Shown piece by piece: positions 8,431 through 17,541 of a stretch of DNA of 39,619 bases. The stretch lies in contig JAFYXI010000019.1 in NCBI GenBank assembly GCA_017546245.1, positions 1-39,619 on the forward strand, in the 5' to 3' direction. The notes under the pieces were generated by a model that was not told where the DNA came from, did no database searches, and worked only from the letters and a program-made list of their open reading frames with translations. Numbering within the stretch: position 1 is the first letter of the stretch; each line of letters begins with the position of its first letter. This DNA comes from Clostridia bacterium (GTDB taxonomy: Bacteria > Bacillota > Clostridia > UBA1381 > UBA9506). A program made the translations under genes and the position numbers.

Positions 8431-8447
8431 ATTTGTATACTACAAAT
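8431..8447 (+). promoter_or_regulatory. Candidate operator overlapping the transcription start of the eda-kdgK operon
   Basis: A perfect 7-bp inverted repeat with 3-base centre (ATTTGTA-tac-TACAAAT) begins 12 bases after the -10 box. A repressor bound here would block transcription. The TTGTA...TACAA core resembles sites of GntR-family sugar-acid regulators; which regulator binds is inference. Confidence 0.55.
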
Positions 8448-8477
8448 TGTATTTAATATTTTGGGAGGGAATATATA

Positions 8478-9122
8478 ATGGATAAGGAAAAAGTAATTAC
8501 CCGAATTTGCGATGCAGGTATAGTAGCTGTTGTACGTGCAGAAAATGCAGATGAGGCAATGCGTATTACTGATGCGTGTATGGAAGGTGGCGTGGCAGCA
8601 ATTGAATTAACCTTCACCGTACCAGGTGCGCACAGAGTTATTGAGGAGCTTGCTAAAAAATATTCAAGCGACGAGATTATTTTAGGTGCAGGTACTGTTA
8701 TGGACCCGGAAACAGCAAGAACAGCTATTTTATCAGGTGCTGAATATATCGTAAGTCCGTATTTCAGCAAAGAAACAGTAAGACTTTGTAACCGTTATCG
8801 TGTACCGTGCATGCCCGGTGCAATGACAATTAAAGAAGTTGTTGAAGCTATGGAGGCAGGTGCAGATATTATAAAAATCTTCCCCGGCGAAGCGTTTGGT
8901 CCTAAGATTATAAAAGCAATTAAAGGTCCTATTCCTTATGCTAAAATGATGCCGACAGGTGGCGTAAGTGTCGATAACGTTGGCGAATGGATTAAAGCCG
9001 GAGCGGTTGCTGTTGGAGCAGGTGGCGCTCTTACTGCTGGTGCTAAAACAGGCGATTATGCTTCAATTACCAGAATCGGTAAAGAATTTGTACAGAAAAT
9101 TAAAGAAGCAAGAGGTCTTTAA
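8478..9122 (+). CDS. eda: 2-dehydro-3-deoxyphosphogluconate aldolase (KDPG/KHG aldolase)
   Basis: The enzyme cleaves 2-keto-3-deoxy-6-phosphogluconate to pyruvate and glyceraldehyde-3-phosphate in the Entner-Doudoroff and uronate pathways; many members also cleave 4-hydroxy-2-oxoglutarate. The 214-residue length is typical of the class I family. Visible key residues are the Schiff-base Lys133 in ADIIKIFPGE, the catalytic Glu43 in AIELTFT, and the phosphate-site glycines in MPTGGVS. It has a GGGAGG site and a dedicated promoter with an operator candidate, and the KDG kinase gene follows 37 bases later. Together they form the last two steps of pectin/uronate breakdown. Confidence 0.95.
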   Translation: MDKEKVITRICDAGIVAVVRAENADEAMRITDACMEGGVAAIELTFTVPGAHRVIEELAKKYSSDEIILGAGTVMDPETARTAILSGAEYIVSPYFSKETVRLCNRYRVPCMPGAMTIKEVVEAMEAGADIIKIFPGEAFGPKIIKAIKGPIPYAKMMPTGGVSVDNVGEWIKAGAVAVGAGGALTAGAKTGDYASITRIGKEFVQKIKEARGL

Positions 9123-9159
9123 TTCTTGCATTTAAATTACATATTGGAGGTATTTTAAA

Positions 9160-10182
9160 ATGGCTAAAGTAGTTACTTTTGGTGAAATTATGCTCAGATT
9201 GCAGACTCCTGATTATCAGAGATATATCCAGGCAAAAAGTTTTGATGCTGTTTATGGTGGCGGTGAGGCTAACGTTGCAGTATCTTTGGCAAACTATGGT
9301 CACGATGCCTATTTCGTAACCAAGCTTCCTAAGAATCCTATCGGCGATGCTTGTGCATCAGAGCTTCGCAAATATGGTGTTAAAACAGATTACATTGCAC
9401 GCGGCGGTGAACGTTTAGGTATATACTTCGTAGAAAAGGGTGCATCTCAAAGAGCATCTAACGTTGTTTATGACCGTGCACATTCTTCAATTTCTACTGC
9501 ACAGTCAGAAGATTTTGATTGGGATGCAATTTTTGAAGGTGCTGAGTGGTTTCATTTTACCGGAATTACTCCTGCTGTATCTGATGATGCAGCTAAGCTT
9601 TGTAAAGAAGCTTGTATCGCTGCTAAAAAACATAACGTTCAGGTTAGCTGTGACTTAAACTTCCGTAAAAAATTATGGACAAGCGAAAAAGCTAACAAAG
9701 TTATGTCTGAACTTATGGAATATGTTGATGTTGCTATCGCAAACGAAGAAGATGCAGAAAAAGTATTCGGCATTAAAGCTTCTGCAACCGACATCACAAC
9801 AGGAAAACTCAGCGATGAAGGTTATCACGAAGTATGTAAAAAATTAGTTGAAAAGTTTGGATTCAGCAAGGTTGCAATTACTCTTCGTGAAAGTATTTCT
9901 GCATCAATTAATAACTGGTCTGCGCTTTTATATGACGGAAAAGATTTTTATAAATCTAAAAAATATAATATTAATATCGTTGACCGTGTTGGCGGCGGAG
10001 ACTCCTTCGGCGGTGGTTTAATTTACGCAATTTTAGAGAACTACAGCATGCAGGATACAATTGAATATGCGGTTGCTGCATCTTGCTTAAAGCATACCAT
10101 TGAAGGTGACTTTAACTTAGTAAGTGTTGATGAAGTTAAAAACCTTATGGGTGGCGACGGCTCAGGTCGTGTACAGAGATAG
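9160..10182 (+). CDS. kdgK: 2-keto-3-deoxygluconate kinase (PfkB family)
   Basis: A 340-residue PfkB-family sugar kinase whose N terminus (TFGEIMLRLQTPDYQRYIQA) and ATP-site motif DRVGGGDSFGGGLIYA (catalytic Asp in GGGDSF) fit KDG kinases. It would phosphorylate 2-keto-3-deoxygluconate to KDPG, the substrate of the aldolase encoded just upstream; that operon is the best argument for the substrate. It starts after a TTGGAGG site. Codon use and base composition match the aldolase. Another sugar-acid substrate is possible but less likely. Confidence 0.9.
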   Translation: MAKVVTFGEIMLRLQTPDYQRYIQAKSFDAVYGGGEANVAVSLANYGHDAYFVTKLPKNPIGDACASELRKYGVKTDYIARGGERLGIYFVEKGASQRASNVVYDRAHSSISTAQSEDFDWDAIFEGAEWFHFTGITPAVSDDAAKLCKEACIAAKKHNVQVSCDLNFRKKLWTSEKANKVMSELMEYVDVAIANEEDAEKVFGIKASATDITTGKLSDEGYHEVCKKLVEKFGFSKVAITLRESISASINNWSALLYDGKDFYKSKKYNINIVDRVGGGDSFGGGLIYAILENYSMQDTIEYAVAASCLKHTIEGDFNLVSVDEVKNLMGGDGSGRVQR

Positions 10183-10194
10183 TTTTAATAATCT

Positions 10195-10227
10195 GATTAA
10201 GCGGTTGACGTTGTCAACCGCTTAATC
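10195..10227 (+). terminator. Hairpin after kdgK, terminator with poor T-tract
   Basis: A perfect 15-bp stem with 3-base loop lies 12 bases after the kdgK stop, but only CCTTTG follows rather than a T-run. It may stop most transcripts, or act as a processing/stability hairpin and let some transcription into purF. Confidence 0.6.
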
Positions 10228-10279
10228 CCTTTGATGTACAAGTTGAAAAATGTAGATTTTATACTTTGGGAGTGATACA

Positions 10280-11695
10280 GTGAGTACTGAGTTTGTATAT
10301 GATGGTCAGATGGACAAGCTGAATGAAGAATGTGGAGTTTTCGGCTTTTATGATAATGACGGGTTTGATGTGGCAAGACTGACTTATTATGGTTTATATG
10401 CGCTTCAGCACAGAGGTCAGGATAGTGCAGGAATTGCAGTAAACGACGATGGTGTTTTTACGTGCCATAAAGATTTAGGTTTAGTTCCTGAGGTTTTTGA
10501 CGACCGCACAATTAATAAATTAAAAGGAACAATGGCAGTTGGTCACGTTCGTGCATCAACAAAAGCTGAAAATTTCAGAGAAAATGCTCAGCCTCTTGTA
10601 ACAAAATATGTTAAAGGAACACTTGCTTTAGCACATAATGGTCAATTGCTTAACGGTGCAGAGTTGCGTCATAAATTTGAAAAGAACGGTGCGATTTTTC
10701 ATACGACTATCGACAGTGAAGTAATAATGTATCAATTAGCTCAAGAGAGAATAAGGGCACATTCAATCGAGCAGGCTATGCTAAATGCAATGGATTCATT
10801 AAAGGGTGCATATTCAATTGTGCTTATGAGTCCGAGAAAGCTGATTGGTGCACGTGACTTACACGGCTTCAGACCTCTTTGCATAGGAAAAATGAATAAT
10901 TCGTATATCATTTGCTCAGAAACCTGTGCTTTAGAAAACCTTGGTGCAGAATTTATACGCGAAGTTGAACCGGGTGAGGTTGTTGTTATTGATAAGGATG
11001 GTCTTCGTTCTTTAAAACATAAAAATGCACCTGAAAAAGCAGAAATCTGTATTTTTGAACATGTTTATTTTGCTCGTCCTGATAGTGAAATTCAAGGAAT
11101 GAGTGTTCACGAAATGCGTAAAATGATGGGAAGATATTTAGCAAAAGATTTTCCTGTAGATGCTGATTTAGTTTTTGGTGTGCCAGATTCCGGTTTGTGT
11201 GCAGCTTTAGGTTATGCTGAAGAATCTGGAATAATGTATGGCGATGGATTTGTTAAAAATCGTTATATTGGCAGAACATTTATTCAACCGACTCAGTCCC
11301 AACGCGAACAGTCTGTTAACATTAAACTTAATGTTGTTAAAAATGCTGTTCGAGGAAAAAGAGTAGTAATGGTAGATGACTCTATAGTAAGAGGAACAAC
11401 TTGCGCAAATATAATCCGAGCTTTAAAAGATGCCGGTGCATTAGAAGTACACGTAAGAGTAAGTTCACCTCCGTTTTTGTGGCCATGTTATTTTGGCACA
11501 GATGTTCCTTCTCGCGATTCTTTGATTGCAGTTAAATATACAATTGAAGAAATCAGAGAAATGGTAGGAGCGGATTCTTTAGGATTTTTAACTATAGATG
11601 CATTAAAAGAAATTGCATCTTATATGAATTGCAATTACTGTCAGGGGTGCTTTACAGGAAGGTATCCAATTGAAGCGCCTAAAGCAGATAAATAA
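10280..11695 (+). CDS. purF: Amidophosphoribosyltransferase
   Basis: First committed step of purine synthesis: PRPP plus glutamine gives 5-phosphoribosylamine. The GTG start follows GGGAG and leaves a 17-residue leader before Cys18 (ECGVFG), the N-terminal nucleophile, so the leader would be cleaved as in Bacillus-type PurF. The PRPP-binding motif VVMVDDSIVRGTT is intact near residue 360. Cysteines in AEICIFEH, WPCYFG and NYCQGCFTGRYP fit the [4Fe-4S] cluster of the oxygen-sensitive Bacillus-type enzyme. The gene leads a purF-M-N-H-D cluster; purE, purC, purB, purL and purQ are not in the window. Confidence 0.97.
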   Translation: MSTEFVYDGQMDKLNEECGVFGFYDNDGFDVARLTYYGLYALQHRGQDSAGIAVNDDGVFTCHKDLGLVPEVFDDRTINKLKGTMAVGHVRASTKAENFRENAQPLVTKYVKGTLALAHNGQLLNGAELRHKFEKNGAIFHTTIDSEVIMYQLAQERIRAHSIEQAMLNAMDSLKGAYSIVLMSPRKLIGARDLHGFRPLCIGKMNNSYIICSETCALENLGAEFIREVEPGEVVVIDKDGLRSLKHKNAPEKAEICIFEHVYFARPDSEIQGMSVHEMRKMMGRYLAKDFPVDADLVFGVPDSGLCAALGYAEESGIMYGDGFVKNRYIGRTFIQPTQSQREQSVNIKLNVVKNAVRGKRVVMVDDSIVRGTTCANIIRALKDAGALEVHVRVSSPPFLWPCYFGTDVPSRDSLIAVKYTIEEIREMVGADSLGFLTIDALKEIASYMNCNYCQGCFTGRYPIEAPKADK

Positions 11696-11725
11696 TGACA
11701 TTATTAAAATAAAAGGAGAATTACA

Positions 11726-12757
11726 ATGAGTGAAGCGTATAAAGCTGCCGGAGTAGATGTAGAGGCAGGTTACAAATCAGTCAGCTTAATGAAAGAACAT
11801 GTTAAAAAGACCTTTACAGATGGTGTTCTTTCGAATATTGGTGGTTTTGGTGGTTTGTTTCAGATCGGAACAGATATGAAAGAACCTGTTTTAGTATCAG
11901 GTACGGATGGTGTTGGAACAAAGCTCAGAGTAGCGTTTTTAATGGATAAACACGATACTGTTGGTCAGGATTGTGTTGCAATGTGTGTTAATGATATTGC
12001 TTGTTCGGGTGCAAAACCCTTGTTTTTCTTAGATTATCTTGCTGTAGGTAAAAATGTACCTGAAAAAATTGCAGATATCGTTTCAGGTGTTGCTAATGGT
12101 TGTGTAAAGGCAGGCGCTGCGTTAATCGGTGGCGAAACTGCTGAAATGCCCGGTTTTTATGAAATAGATGAATACGATATGGCCGGATTTGCCGTAGGTA
12201 TCGTAGATAAAGATAAAATTATAGATGGTTCTAAAACCAAAGAAGGAGATTTGCTTGTCGGTATTGCATCATCAGGAATCCACTCAAATGGCTATTCTTT
12301 AGTGCGTAAAGTATTTAACCTTGATGCAGAAGATGCAAAAGAAACATTAGCACAGACTATTCCGGAACTAGGTTTACCGTTGGGCGAAGAGTTACTTAAG
12401 CCGACAAAAATATATGTTCGTCCGCTTTTAGGCGCAATTGAAAAGTTTGATATTCATGCAGTTTCGCATATTACTGGAGGCGGTTTTATCGAAAATATTC
12501 CGAGAATGTTGCCTGAAGGTCTTTCGGCAAAAATTAACAAGGGTACATGGGATATTCCGGCAATATTTTTTCTTATGCAGGAAAAGGCAGGTCTTTCAGA
12601 ACGCGATATGTATAATACCTTTAATATGGGAATCGGTCTTGTATTAGCGGTATCTGCAAGCGAAGCTAAAGATATAGTTGATTACTTTAACTCTGTCGGA
12701 GAAAAAGCATACATAATTGGTGAAGTTGCAAGCGGTAACGATGGGGTGATTTTATGA
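11726..12757 (+). CDS. purM: Phosphoribosylformylglycinamidine cyclo-ligase (AIR synthetase)
   Basis: It closes the imidazole ring of FGAM to give AIR, using ATP. The 343-residue length is standard for the PurM family. Motifs include [15 protein letters not shown] near the N terminus, the ATP-site segment [20 protein letters not shown] and the loop [12 protein letters not shown]. It begins 30 bases after purF with an AAAGGAG site and its stop overlaps the purN start by 4 bases (ATGA), so translation is probably coupled. Confidence 0.97.
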   Translation: MSEAYKAAGVDVEAGYKSVSLMKEHVKKTFTDGVLSNIGGFGGLFQIGTDMKEPVLVSGTDGVGTKLRVAFLMDKHDTVGQDCVAMCVNDIACSGAKPLFFLDYLAVGKNVPEKIADIVSGVANGCVKAGAALIGGETAEMPGFYEIDEYDMAGFAVGIVDKDKIIDGSKTKEGDLLVGIASSGIHSNGYSLVRKVFNLDAEDAKETLAQTIPELGLPLGEELLKPTKIYVRPLLGAIEKFDIHAVSHITGGGFIENIPRMLPEGLSAKINKGTWDIPAIFFLMQEKAGLSERDMYNTFNMGIGLVLAVSASEAKDIVDYFNSVGEKAYIIGEVASGNDGVIL

Positions 12758-13380
12758 AAAAAATAGCTGTTTTAGTTTCGGGTGGCGGAACAAATTTACA
12801 GGCTATTTTAGATGCTCAAACCTCGGGCGTAATTAAAAGCGGAAAGGTTTGTTGTGTTATTTCATCATCACCGAATGCGTTTGCGTTAGAACGTGCAAAA
12901 AATGCAGGTGTTCCTGGTGAATGTGTAAGGCGAAAAGATTATGAAAGTGTACAGGCTTTTGACGAGGCACTTTTAGAAACCTTGAAAAAATACAACGCAG
13001 ATATAATTGTTTTAGCAGGATTTTTATGTATTTTAGGTGAAAGTATAATTCGTGCCTATACAAATAAAATTATAAATGTACATCCGTCATTAATTCCGTC
13101 TTTCTGCGGTGATGGTTTTTATGGTCTTACCGTTCACAAAAAAGCACTTGAATATGGTGTTAAGGTTACAGGCGCAACAGTACATTTTGTTAATGAAATA
13201 ACCGATGGTGGTGCAATTATTCTTCAAAAAGCAGTTGATATTCTGCCGGAAGATGATGCAGAATCATTGCAAAAAAAAGTTATGAAAGAAGCAGAACACA
13301 TTATTCTGCCTCAGGCAGTTGAATTGCTTTGTGCTGATAAGATAAAAATAGATGGCAGAAAAGTTGAAATTATGAAATAA
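12754..13380 (+). CDS. purN: Phosphoribosylglycinamide formyltransferase (GAR transformylase)
   Basis: Transfers the formyl group of 10-formyl-THF to GAR. The 208-residue protein has the N-terminal [15 protein letters not shown] phosphate site, the catalytic Asn and His in [11 protein letters not shown] and the catalytic Asp in EITDGGAI, all in canonical order. The GAR loop usually reads SFPG; here it is SFCGDGFYG, an ordinary Clostridia variant. The 4-base overlap with purM and 28-base gap to purH place it mid-operon. Confidence 0.96.
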   Translation: MKKIAVLVSGGGTNLQAILDAQTSGVIKSGKVCCVISSSPNAFALERAKNAGVPGECVRRKDYESVQAFDEALLETLKKYNADIIVLAGFLCILGESIIRAYTNKIINVHPSLIPSFCGDGFYGLTVHKKALEYGVKVTGATVHFVNEITDGGAIILQKAVDILPEDDAESLQKKVMKEAEHIILPQAVELLCADKIKIDGRKVEIMK

Positions 13381-13408
13381 AATTTCATATTACAAGGAGT
13401 TGTTACAA

Positions 13409-14953
13409 GTGGCAAAAAGAGCTTTAATCAGTGTATCAGATAAAAGTGGAGTAGTTGAGTTTGCAAAAGGATTGGTAGAATTAGGATTTGAAATAATTTC
13501 TACCGGTGGAACAGCAAAAGCTTTAACAGAAGCTGGTCTTAATGTTATTGCGGTATCAGATATTACCGGTTTTCCTGAGTGTTTAGACGGCAGAGTTAAA
13601 ACCTTGCATCCTAAAATACATGCAGGTATTTTAGCAATGCGCTCGAATGAAGAGCATATGGAGCAGATTAAAGAGTTAGGTGTAGATACAATTGACGTTG
13701 TTGCAATTAACTTATATCCGTTTAAAGAAACAATTATGAAAGACGGTGTCACATTAGCTGAAGCTATCGAAAATATTGACATTGGTGGACCTACAATGAT
13801 TCGTGCGGCTGCTAAAAACTATCAGGATGTTGCAGTAGTTGTTGATCCTGCTGATTATCAGAAAGTAATTGATGAATATAAAGCAAATGGCGAAGTTTCT
13901 AAAGATACAAAATTCGAACTTGCATATAAAGTTTTTGAACATACAGCAAGCTATGACACCTTAATTTCTACATATTTAAGAAAACAGATTGGTAAAGAAT
14001 TATTTCCTAAAAATCTTTCTCTTACGTACGAGAAGGTTCAGGACATGCGTTATGGAGAAAATCCGCATCAGTTAGGTGTATTTTATAAAGAAGCAGGCAA
14101 GGTAGAAGGAACATTAGCTGCTGCTAAACAGTTGCACGGAAAAGAACTTTCATATAATAACATTAACGATGCAAACGGTGCGTTAGAACTTGTTAAAGAG
14201 TTTGACGAACCTACCGTTGTAGCATCAAAGCATGCTAATCCTTGTGGTGTAGGCTCTGGTGAGGATATTTATCAGGCTTATATGCGTGCTTATGAAGGAG
14301 ACCCGGTTTCTATCTTTGGTGGAATTATTGCAGCAAATCGTGAGATTGATGCAAAAACAGCTGAAGAAATGAGCAAAATATTCTTAGAAATTATTATTGC
14401 TCCTTCGTTTAGCAACGAAGCTTTAGAAATTTTAACTCGTAAAAAGAATATCAGATTACTCGAACTTCCGACGATTTCTAAAAAAATGAGTGTAAACGAC
14501 TTCGATATGAAGAGAGTAATGGGTGGTCTTTTGGTTCAGCAGAGAGATGTTGAGCTTTATGACGAAGAAAACTGGAAAGTAGTTACTGATAAAGCTCCTA
14601 CCGCACAGGAAATTGAAGACATGAAATTTGCCTGGAAAGTAGTTAAGCATACCAAATCTAATGGTATTGCTGTTGCTAAAGATAATATGTCATTGGGTCA
14701 GGGACCCGGACAGACAAATCGTGTTATGGCGGCAAGAATTGCTCTTGATTATGCAGGCGAACGCGCTAAAGGTGCAGTTTTGGCATCAGATGCCTTCTTC
14801 CCGTTCCCTGATTGCGTAGAAGAAGCTGCAAAAGCAGGAATTACCGCAATTATTCAGCCGGGCGGTTCGGTTAATGACCAGCTTTCTATAGATGCGTGCA
14901 ACAAACACGGCATAGCTATGGTGTTTGTTGGAATGAGACATTTTAAACATTAA
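13409..14953 (+). CDS. purH: Bifunctional AICAR transformylase / IMP cyclohydrolase
   Basis: Catalyses the last two steps of de novo IMP synthesis. The start is the GTG nine bases after AAGGAG, giving 514 residues beginning with [13 protein letters not shown]; an in-frame TTG nine bases upstream would overlap the ribosome site. The N-terminal IMP cyclohydrolase domain (MGS-like, about 1-195) shows STGGTAKAL and [16 protein letters not shown]; the C-terminal AICARFT domain has the catalytic Lys-His motif [11 protein letters not shown] and the end motif [17 protein letters not shown]. It is followed by a hairpin and then purD. Confidence 0.96.
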   Translation: MAKRALISVSDKSGVVEFAKGLVELGFEIISTGGTAKALTEAGLNVIAVSDITGFPECLDGRVKTLHPKIHAGILAMRSNEEHMEQIKELGVDTIDVVAINLYPFKETIMKDGVTLAEAIENIDIGGPTMIRAAAKNYQDVAVVVDPADYQKVIDEYKANGEVSKDTKFELAYKVFEHTASYDTLISTYLRKQIGKELFPKNLSLTYEKVQDMRYGENPHQLGVFYKEAGKVEGTLAAAKQLHGKELSYNNINDANGALELVKEFDEPTVVASKHANPCGVGSGEDIYQAYMRAYEGDPVSIFGGIIAANREIDAKTAEEMSKIFLEIIIAPSFSNEALEILTRKKNIRLLELPTISKKMSVNDFDMKRVMGGLLVQQRDVELYDEENWKVVTDKAPTAQEIEDMKFAWKVVKHTKSNGIAVAKDNMSLGQGPGQTNRVMAARIALDYAGERAKGAVLASDAFFPFPDCVEEAAKAGITAIIQPGGSVNDQLSIDACNKHGIAMVFVGMRHFKH

Positions 14954-14971
14954 TTAAAAAATTATATTATG

Positions 14972-14994
14972 AAATCCGCCTTTTTGGCGGATTT
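14972..14994 (+). terminator. Hairpin between purH and purD, weak terminator or attenuating structure
   Basis: A 9-bp stem (AAATCCGCC / GGCGGATTT) with a five-T loop; the following bases (CTGTCT) are only mildly T-rich. Because purD follows on the same strand within 40 bases, partial termination that lowers purD expression is plausible. Confidence 0.5.
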
Positions 14995-15031
14995 CTGTCT
15001 GGTAATATATAATAAGAAAGGATGACCAAAT

Positions 15032-16291
15032 ATGAAGATATTGGTAGTTGGCGGCGGTGGAAGAGAGCATACTATTATTCACAGCCTTGCTAAAAGCCCT
15101 GAAAAACCTGAATTATATTGCGCTCCCGGTAATGGTGGAATAAGCAAACTCGCAAAATGTGTAGATATAAAAGCAACAGATATTGATGGTATGATTACTT
15201 TTGCCAAAGAAAATAAAATTGACTTAACTGTTGTTGCACCTGATGACCCACTTGTTTTAGGTATGGTTGACAGATTTGAAGAAGAGGGTTTGCGTGCGTT
15301 TGGTCCTCGTGCAAATGCAGCTATTATTGAAGGCAGCAAGGTCTTTTCAAAAGAGCTTATGAAAAAATACAACATTCCTACTGCAAAATATGAAGTTTTT
15401 TCTGATTGCGAAAAGGCTTTAGAATTTGTAAGAAATACTACATATCCAACTGTTGTAAAGGCAGAGGGTTTAGCACTTGGAAAAGGCGTTATTATAGCAA
15501 ATAACCGTGAAGAAGCAGAAAATGCGGTTCGCGAAATAATGGAAGATAAAGCTTTTGGTGATGCGGGAAACAGAATCGTTGTAGAAGAGTTCTTAACAGG
15601 TCAGGAAGTATCTGTTTTAGCCTTTACAGATGGTAAAACTTTAGTTCCTATGGTTTCTGCACAAGATCATAAACGTGCTTTAGATGGTGATAAAGGTCTT
15701 AACACGGGCGGGATGGGAACATTTTCACCAAGCAGACTCTATACAAATGAAATTCACGATGAATGTATGAAAAATATCTTTATGCCCACTATGGATGCGA
15801 TGAATAAAGAGGGCAGAACGTTCTGCGGTGTACTGTATTTCGGTCTTATTATGACTGCAAACGGTGTAAAGGTAATTGAATATAACGCCCGATTCGGAGA
15901 CCCTGAAACACAGGTAGTTCTCCCCAGATTAAAGACAGATTTGCTTACTATTTTTAATGCAATCATTGATGGAAAATTATCTGAAATTAATATCGAATGG
16001 GCTGATAATGCAGCTGTTTGTGTTGTTTTAGCATCCGGCGGATATCCCAAGAGCTATCAGAAAGGATATGAAATAAGCGGTATAGAGAATGCTGAAGCAT
16101 TAGGAGATATTACAGTATTCCACGCCGGAACTGCTGTAAAGGATGGTACATTCACAACAAATGGTGGGCGTGTTTTAGGTGTTACTGCAGTTGGTGATGA
16201 TTTAGATGCAGCTATACGTCATGCTTATGAGGGAGTTTCTAAAATCTCATTTAAAGATATGCATTACCGCAAGGATATAGGTATAAAATAG
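15032..16291 (+). CDS. purD: Phosphoribosylamine--glycine ligase (GAR synthetase)
   Basis: ATP-grasp enzyme that joins phosphoribosylamine (the PurF product) to glycine. At 419 residues it has the usual length. Motifs: N-terminal LVVGGGGREHTIIHSL, ATP-grasp lysine and glycine loop VVKAEGLALGKGV, HKRALDGDKGLNTGGMGTF (a family landmark), and metal-binding EYNARFGDPETQVVLPRLK. It starts after GAAAGGATG and is last of the recognisable pur genes; a TTG-started amidohydrolase gene follows 18 bases later. Confidence 0.97.
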   Translation: MKILVVGGGGREHTIIHSLAKSPEKPELYCAPGNGGISKLAKCVDIKATDIDGMITFAKENKIDLTVVAPDDPLVLGMVDRFEEEGLRAFGPRANAAIIEGSKVFSKELMKKYNIPTAKYEVFSDCEKALEFVRNTTYPTVVKAEGLALGKGVIIANNREEAENAVREIMEDKAFGDAGNRIVVEEFLTGQEVSVLAFTDGKTLVPMVSAQDHKRALDGDKGLNTGGMGTFSPSRLYTNEIHDECMKNIFMPTMDAMNKEGRTFCGVLYFGLIMTANGVKVIEYNARFGDPETQVVLPRLKTDLLTIFNAIIDGKLSEINIEWADNAAVCVVLASGGYPKSYQKGYEISGIENAEALGDITVFHAGTAVKDGTFTTNGGRVLGVTAVGDDLDAAIRHAYEGVSKISFKDMHYRKDIGIK

Positions 16292-16309
16292 GAAAGAGGC
16301 ATTATAGTT

Positions 16310-17104
16310 TTGAGTCGCAAAATAGTAGATTTTCACGCACATGCTTTTCATGATAAAATTGCAGAAAAAGCAGCAAATAATTTGAATGATTATTATAACA
16401 TACCGCTTGCAGCTGATGGACATTTTGAGTATGTTTTAAACAGTATGAAAGAAAATGAAATAACTAAAATGGTTATTCATGCAACTGCTACAACAGCAAA
16501 GCAGGTTGAAATGACCAATGATTATGTTGCGTCGCTGATTAATAAAGATATAATAGGTTTTGGCAGTATACATCCTGATTATACCAATGTAGAAAAAGAG
16601 TTAGACCGAATAGAAAGCTTAGGTCTTAAAGGGTTAAAGTTGCATCCTATATTTCAGGGCTTTGTAATGGACGATGAAAAAATGTTTCCTATCTACGAGC
16701 AAATTGCAGGAAGGTATCCTATTTTGATGCATGCCGGCGATAAAAATTCTGATGCGACAACACCGAAAAGGATAGCACATTTACTCGATAAATTTCCGAA
16801 TTTAACGATTATAGCAGCTCATTTAGGCGGATATTCTGAATGGGAAGAGGCTCAAAAATATATTTTGGGCAGAAATTTGTATATAGATACATCTAGCGCT
16901 ATCAGATTTTTAACACCGGAACGCTCTAAAGAATTAATACAGGCACATGGTGCTGATAAGGTTTTATTTGGCACAGATTATCCGTTGTCGCTGCATAAAG
17001 AGGAACTCGACGTATTTGATAAAATTGATTTAAGTGATGAAGAACGCGAGCGGATTTTGTGGAAAAATGCATATAAGCTGTTAAAAATATCTGATGACAA
17101 ATAA
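16310..17104 (+). CDS. Amidohydrolase-family (Amidohydro_2) metal-dependent hydrolase
   Basis: The start is TTG, ten bases after GAAAGAGG, and gives 264 residues beginning with the metal motif IVDFHAHAFHD. Further metal or catalytic residues of the TIM-barrel amidohydrolase superfamily are visible in order: GLKLHPIFQG, PILMHAGDK, IIAAHLGGYSEWEEA and FGTDYPLSLHKEE. Related proteins hydrolyse or decarboxylate cyclic or aromatic substrates, and the substrate here is unknown. It lies 18 bases behind purD, so it may ride on the purine transcript, yet nothing in it points to a purine step. Confidence 0.85.
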   Translation: MSRKIVDFHAHAFHDKIAEKAANNLNDYYNIPLAADGHFEYVLNSMKENEITKMVIHATATTAKQVEMTNDYVASLINKDIIGFGSIHPDYTNVEKELDRIESLGLKGLKLHPIFQGFVMDDEKMFPIYEQIAGRYPILMHAGDKNSDATTPKRIAHLLDKFPNLTIIAAHLGGYSEWEEAQKYILGRNLYIDTSSAIRFLTPERSKELIQAHGADKVLFGTDYPLSLHKEELDVFDKIDLSDEERERILWKNAYKLLKISDDK

Positions 17105-17116
17105 GAAGGTTTTTAA

Positions 17117-17518
17117 ATGAAAAAAATAATATCGGTTATATTATGCTTAATAGTTTTAATTGCTTTTTCGGCTTGCAATGTAAAACCGGCTAAAGATAAT
17201 CCCGTTTTTGCTACTGTTAAAATAACGGATGCAAATAATAATGTAATTTTAAACGAAGAGTGCAGACTGCCGTCTGGATCATCGGCAGCTGATGCACTTG
17301 AGGTTGCTTGTCGTGCAAAAAAAATTACCTATCAAAACAAAAACGGACTATATGATGGTTTTAATGGTATAACTTCTGAAAAAGAAAATGGATGGTTGTT
17401 CTATTATAACGGAAATTTAGCGGAGCAGGGACTCAAGCATACAAAGTTAGAGCGTGATAGTAAAAATGTAGTTGAAATGCGCTATGTTAATTTTGATGAG
17501 GCATTTAAAGACCGGTAA
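17117..17518 (+). CDS. DUF4430-domain lipoprotein
   Basis: A 133-residue secreted protein with a 19-residue signal peptide ending in a lipobox-like FSAC, so it is probably lipid-anchored. The remainder matches the shape of DUF4430/transcobalamin-C-like domains: VTVKI-type first strand, a segment on SAADALEVAC, and the typical GWLFYYNGNLAEQGL near residue 94. Such domains recur in clostridial surface proteins and in proteins that bind cobalamin-like ligands, but function here is unknown. It starts 12 bases after the amidohydrolase stop. Confidence 0.75.
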   Translation: MKKIISVILCLIVLIAFSACNVKPAKDNPVFATVKITDANNNVILNEECRLPSGSSAADALEVACRAKKITYQNKNGLYDGFNGITSEKENGWLFYYNGNLAEQGLKHTKLERDSKNVVEMRYVNFDEAFKDR

Positions 17519-17541
17519 TTTATGGTTACGGAGGCGTTTTT

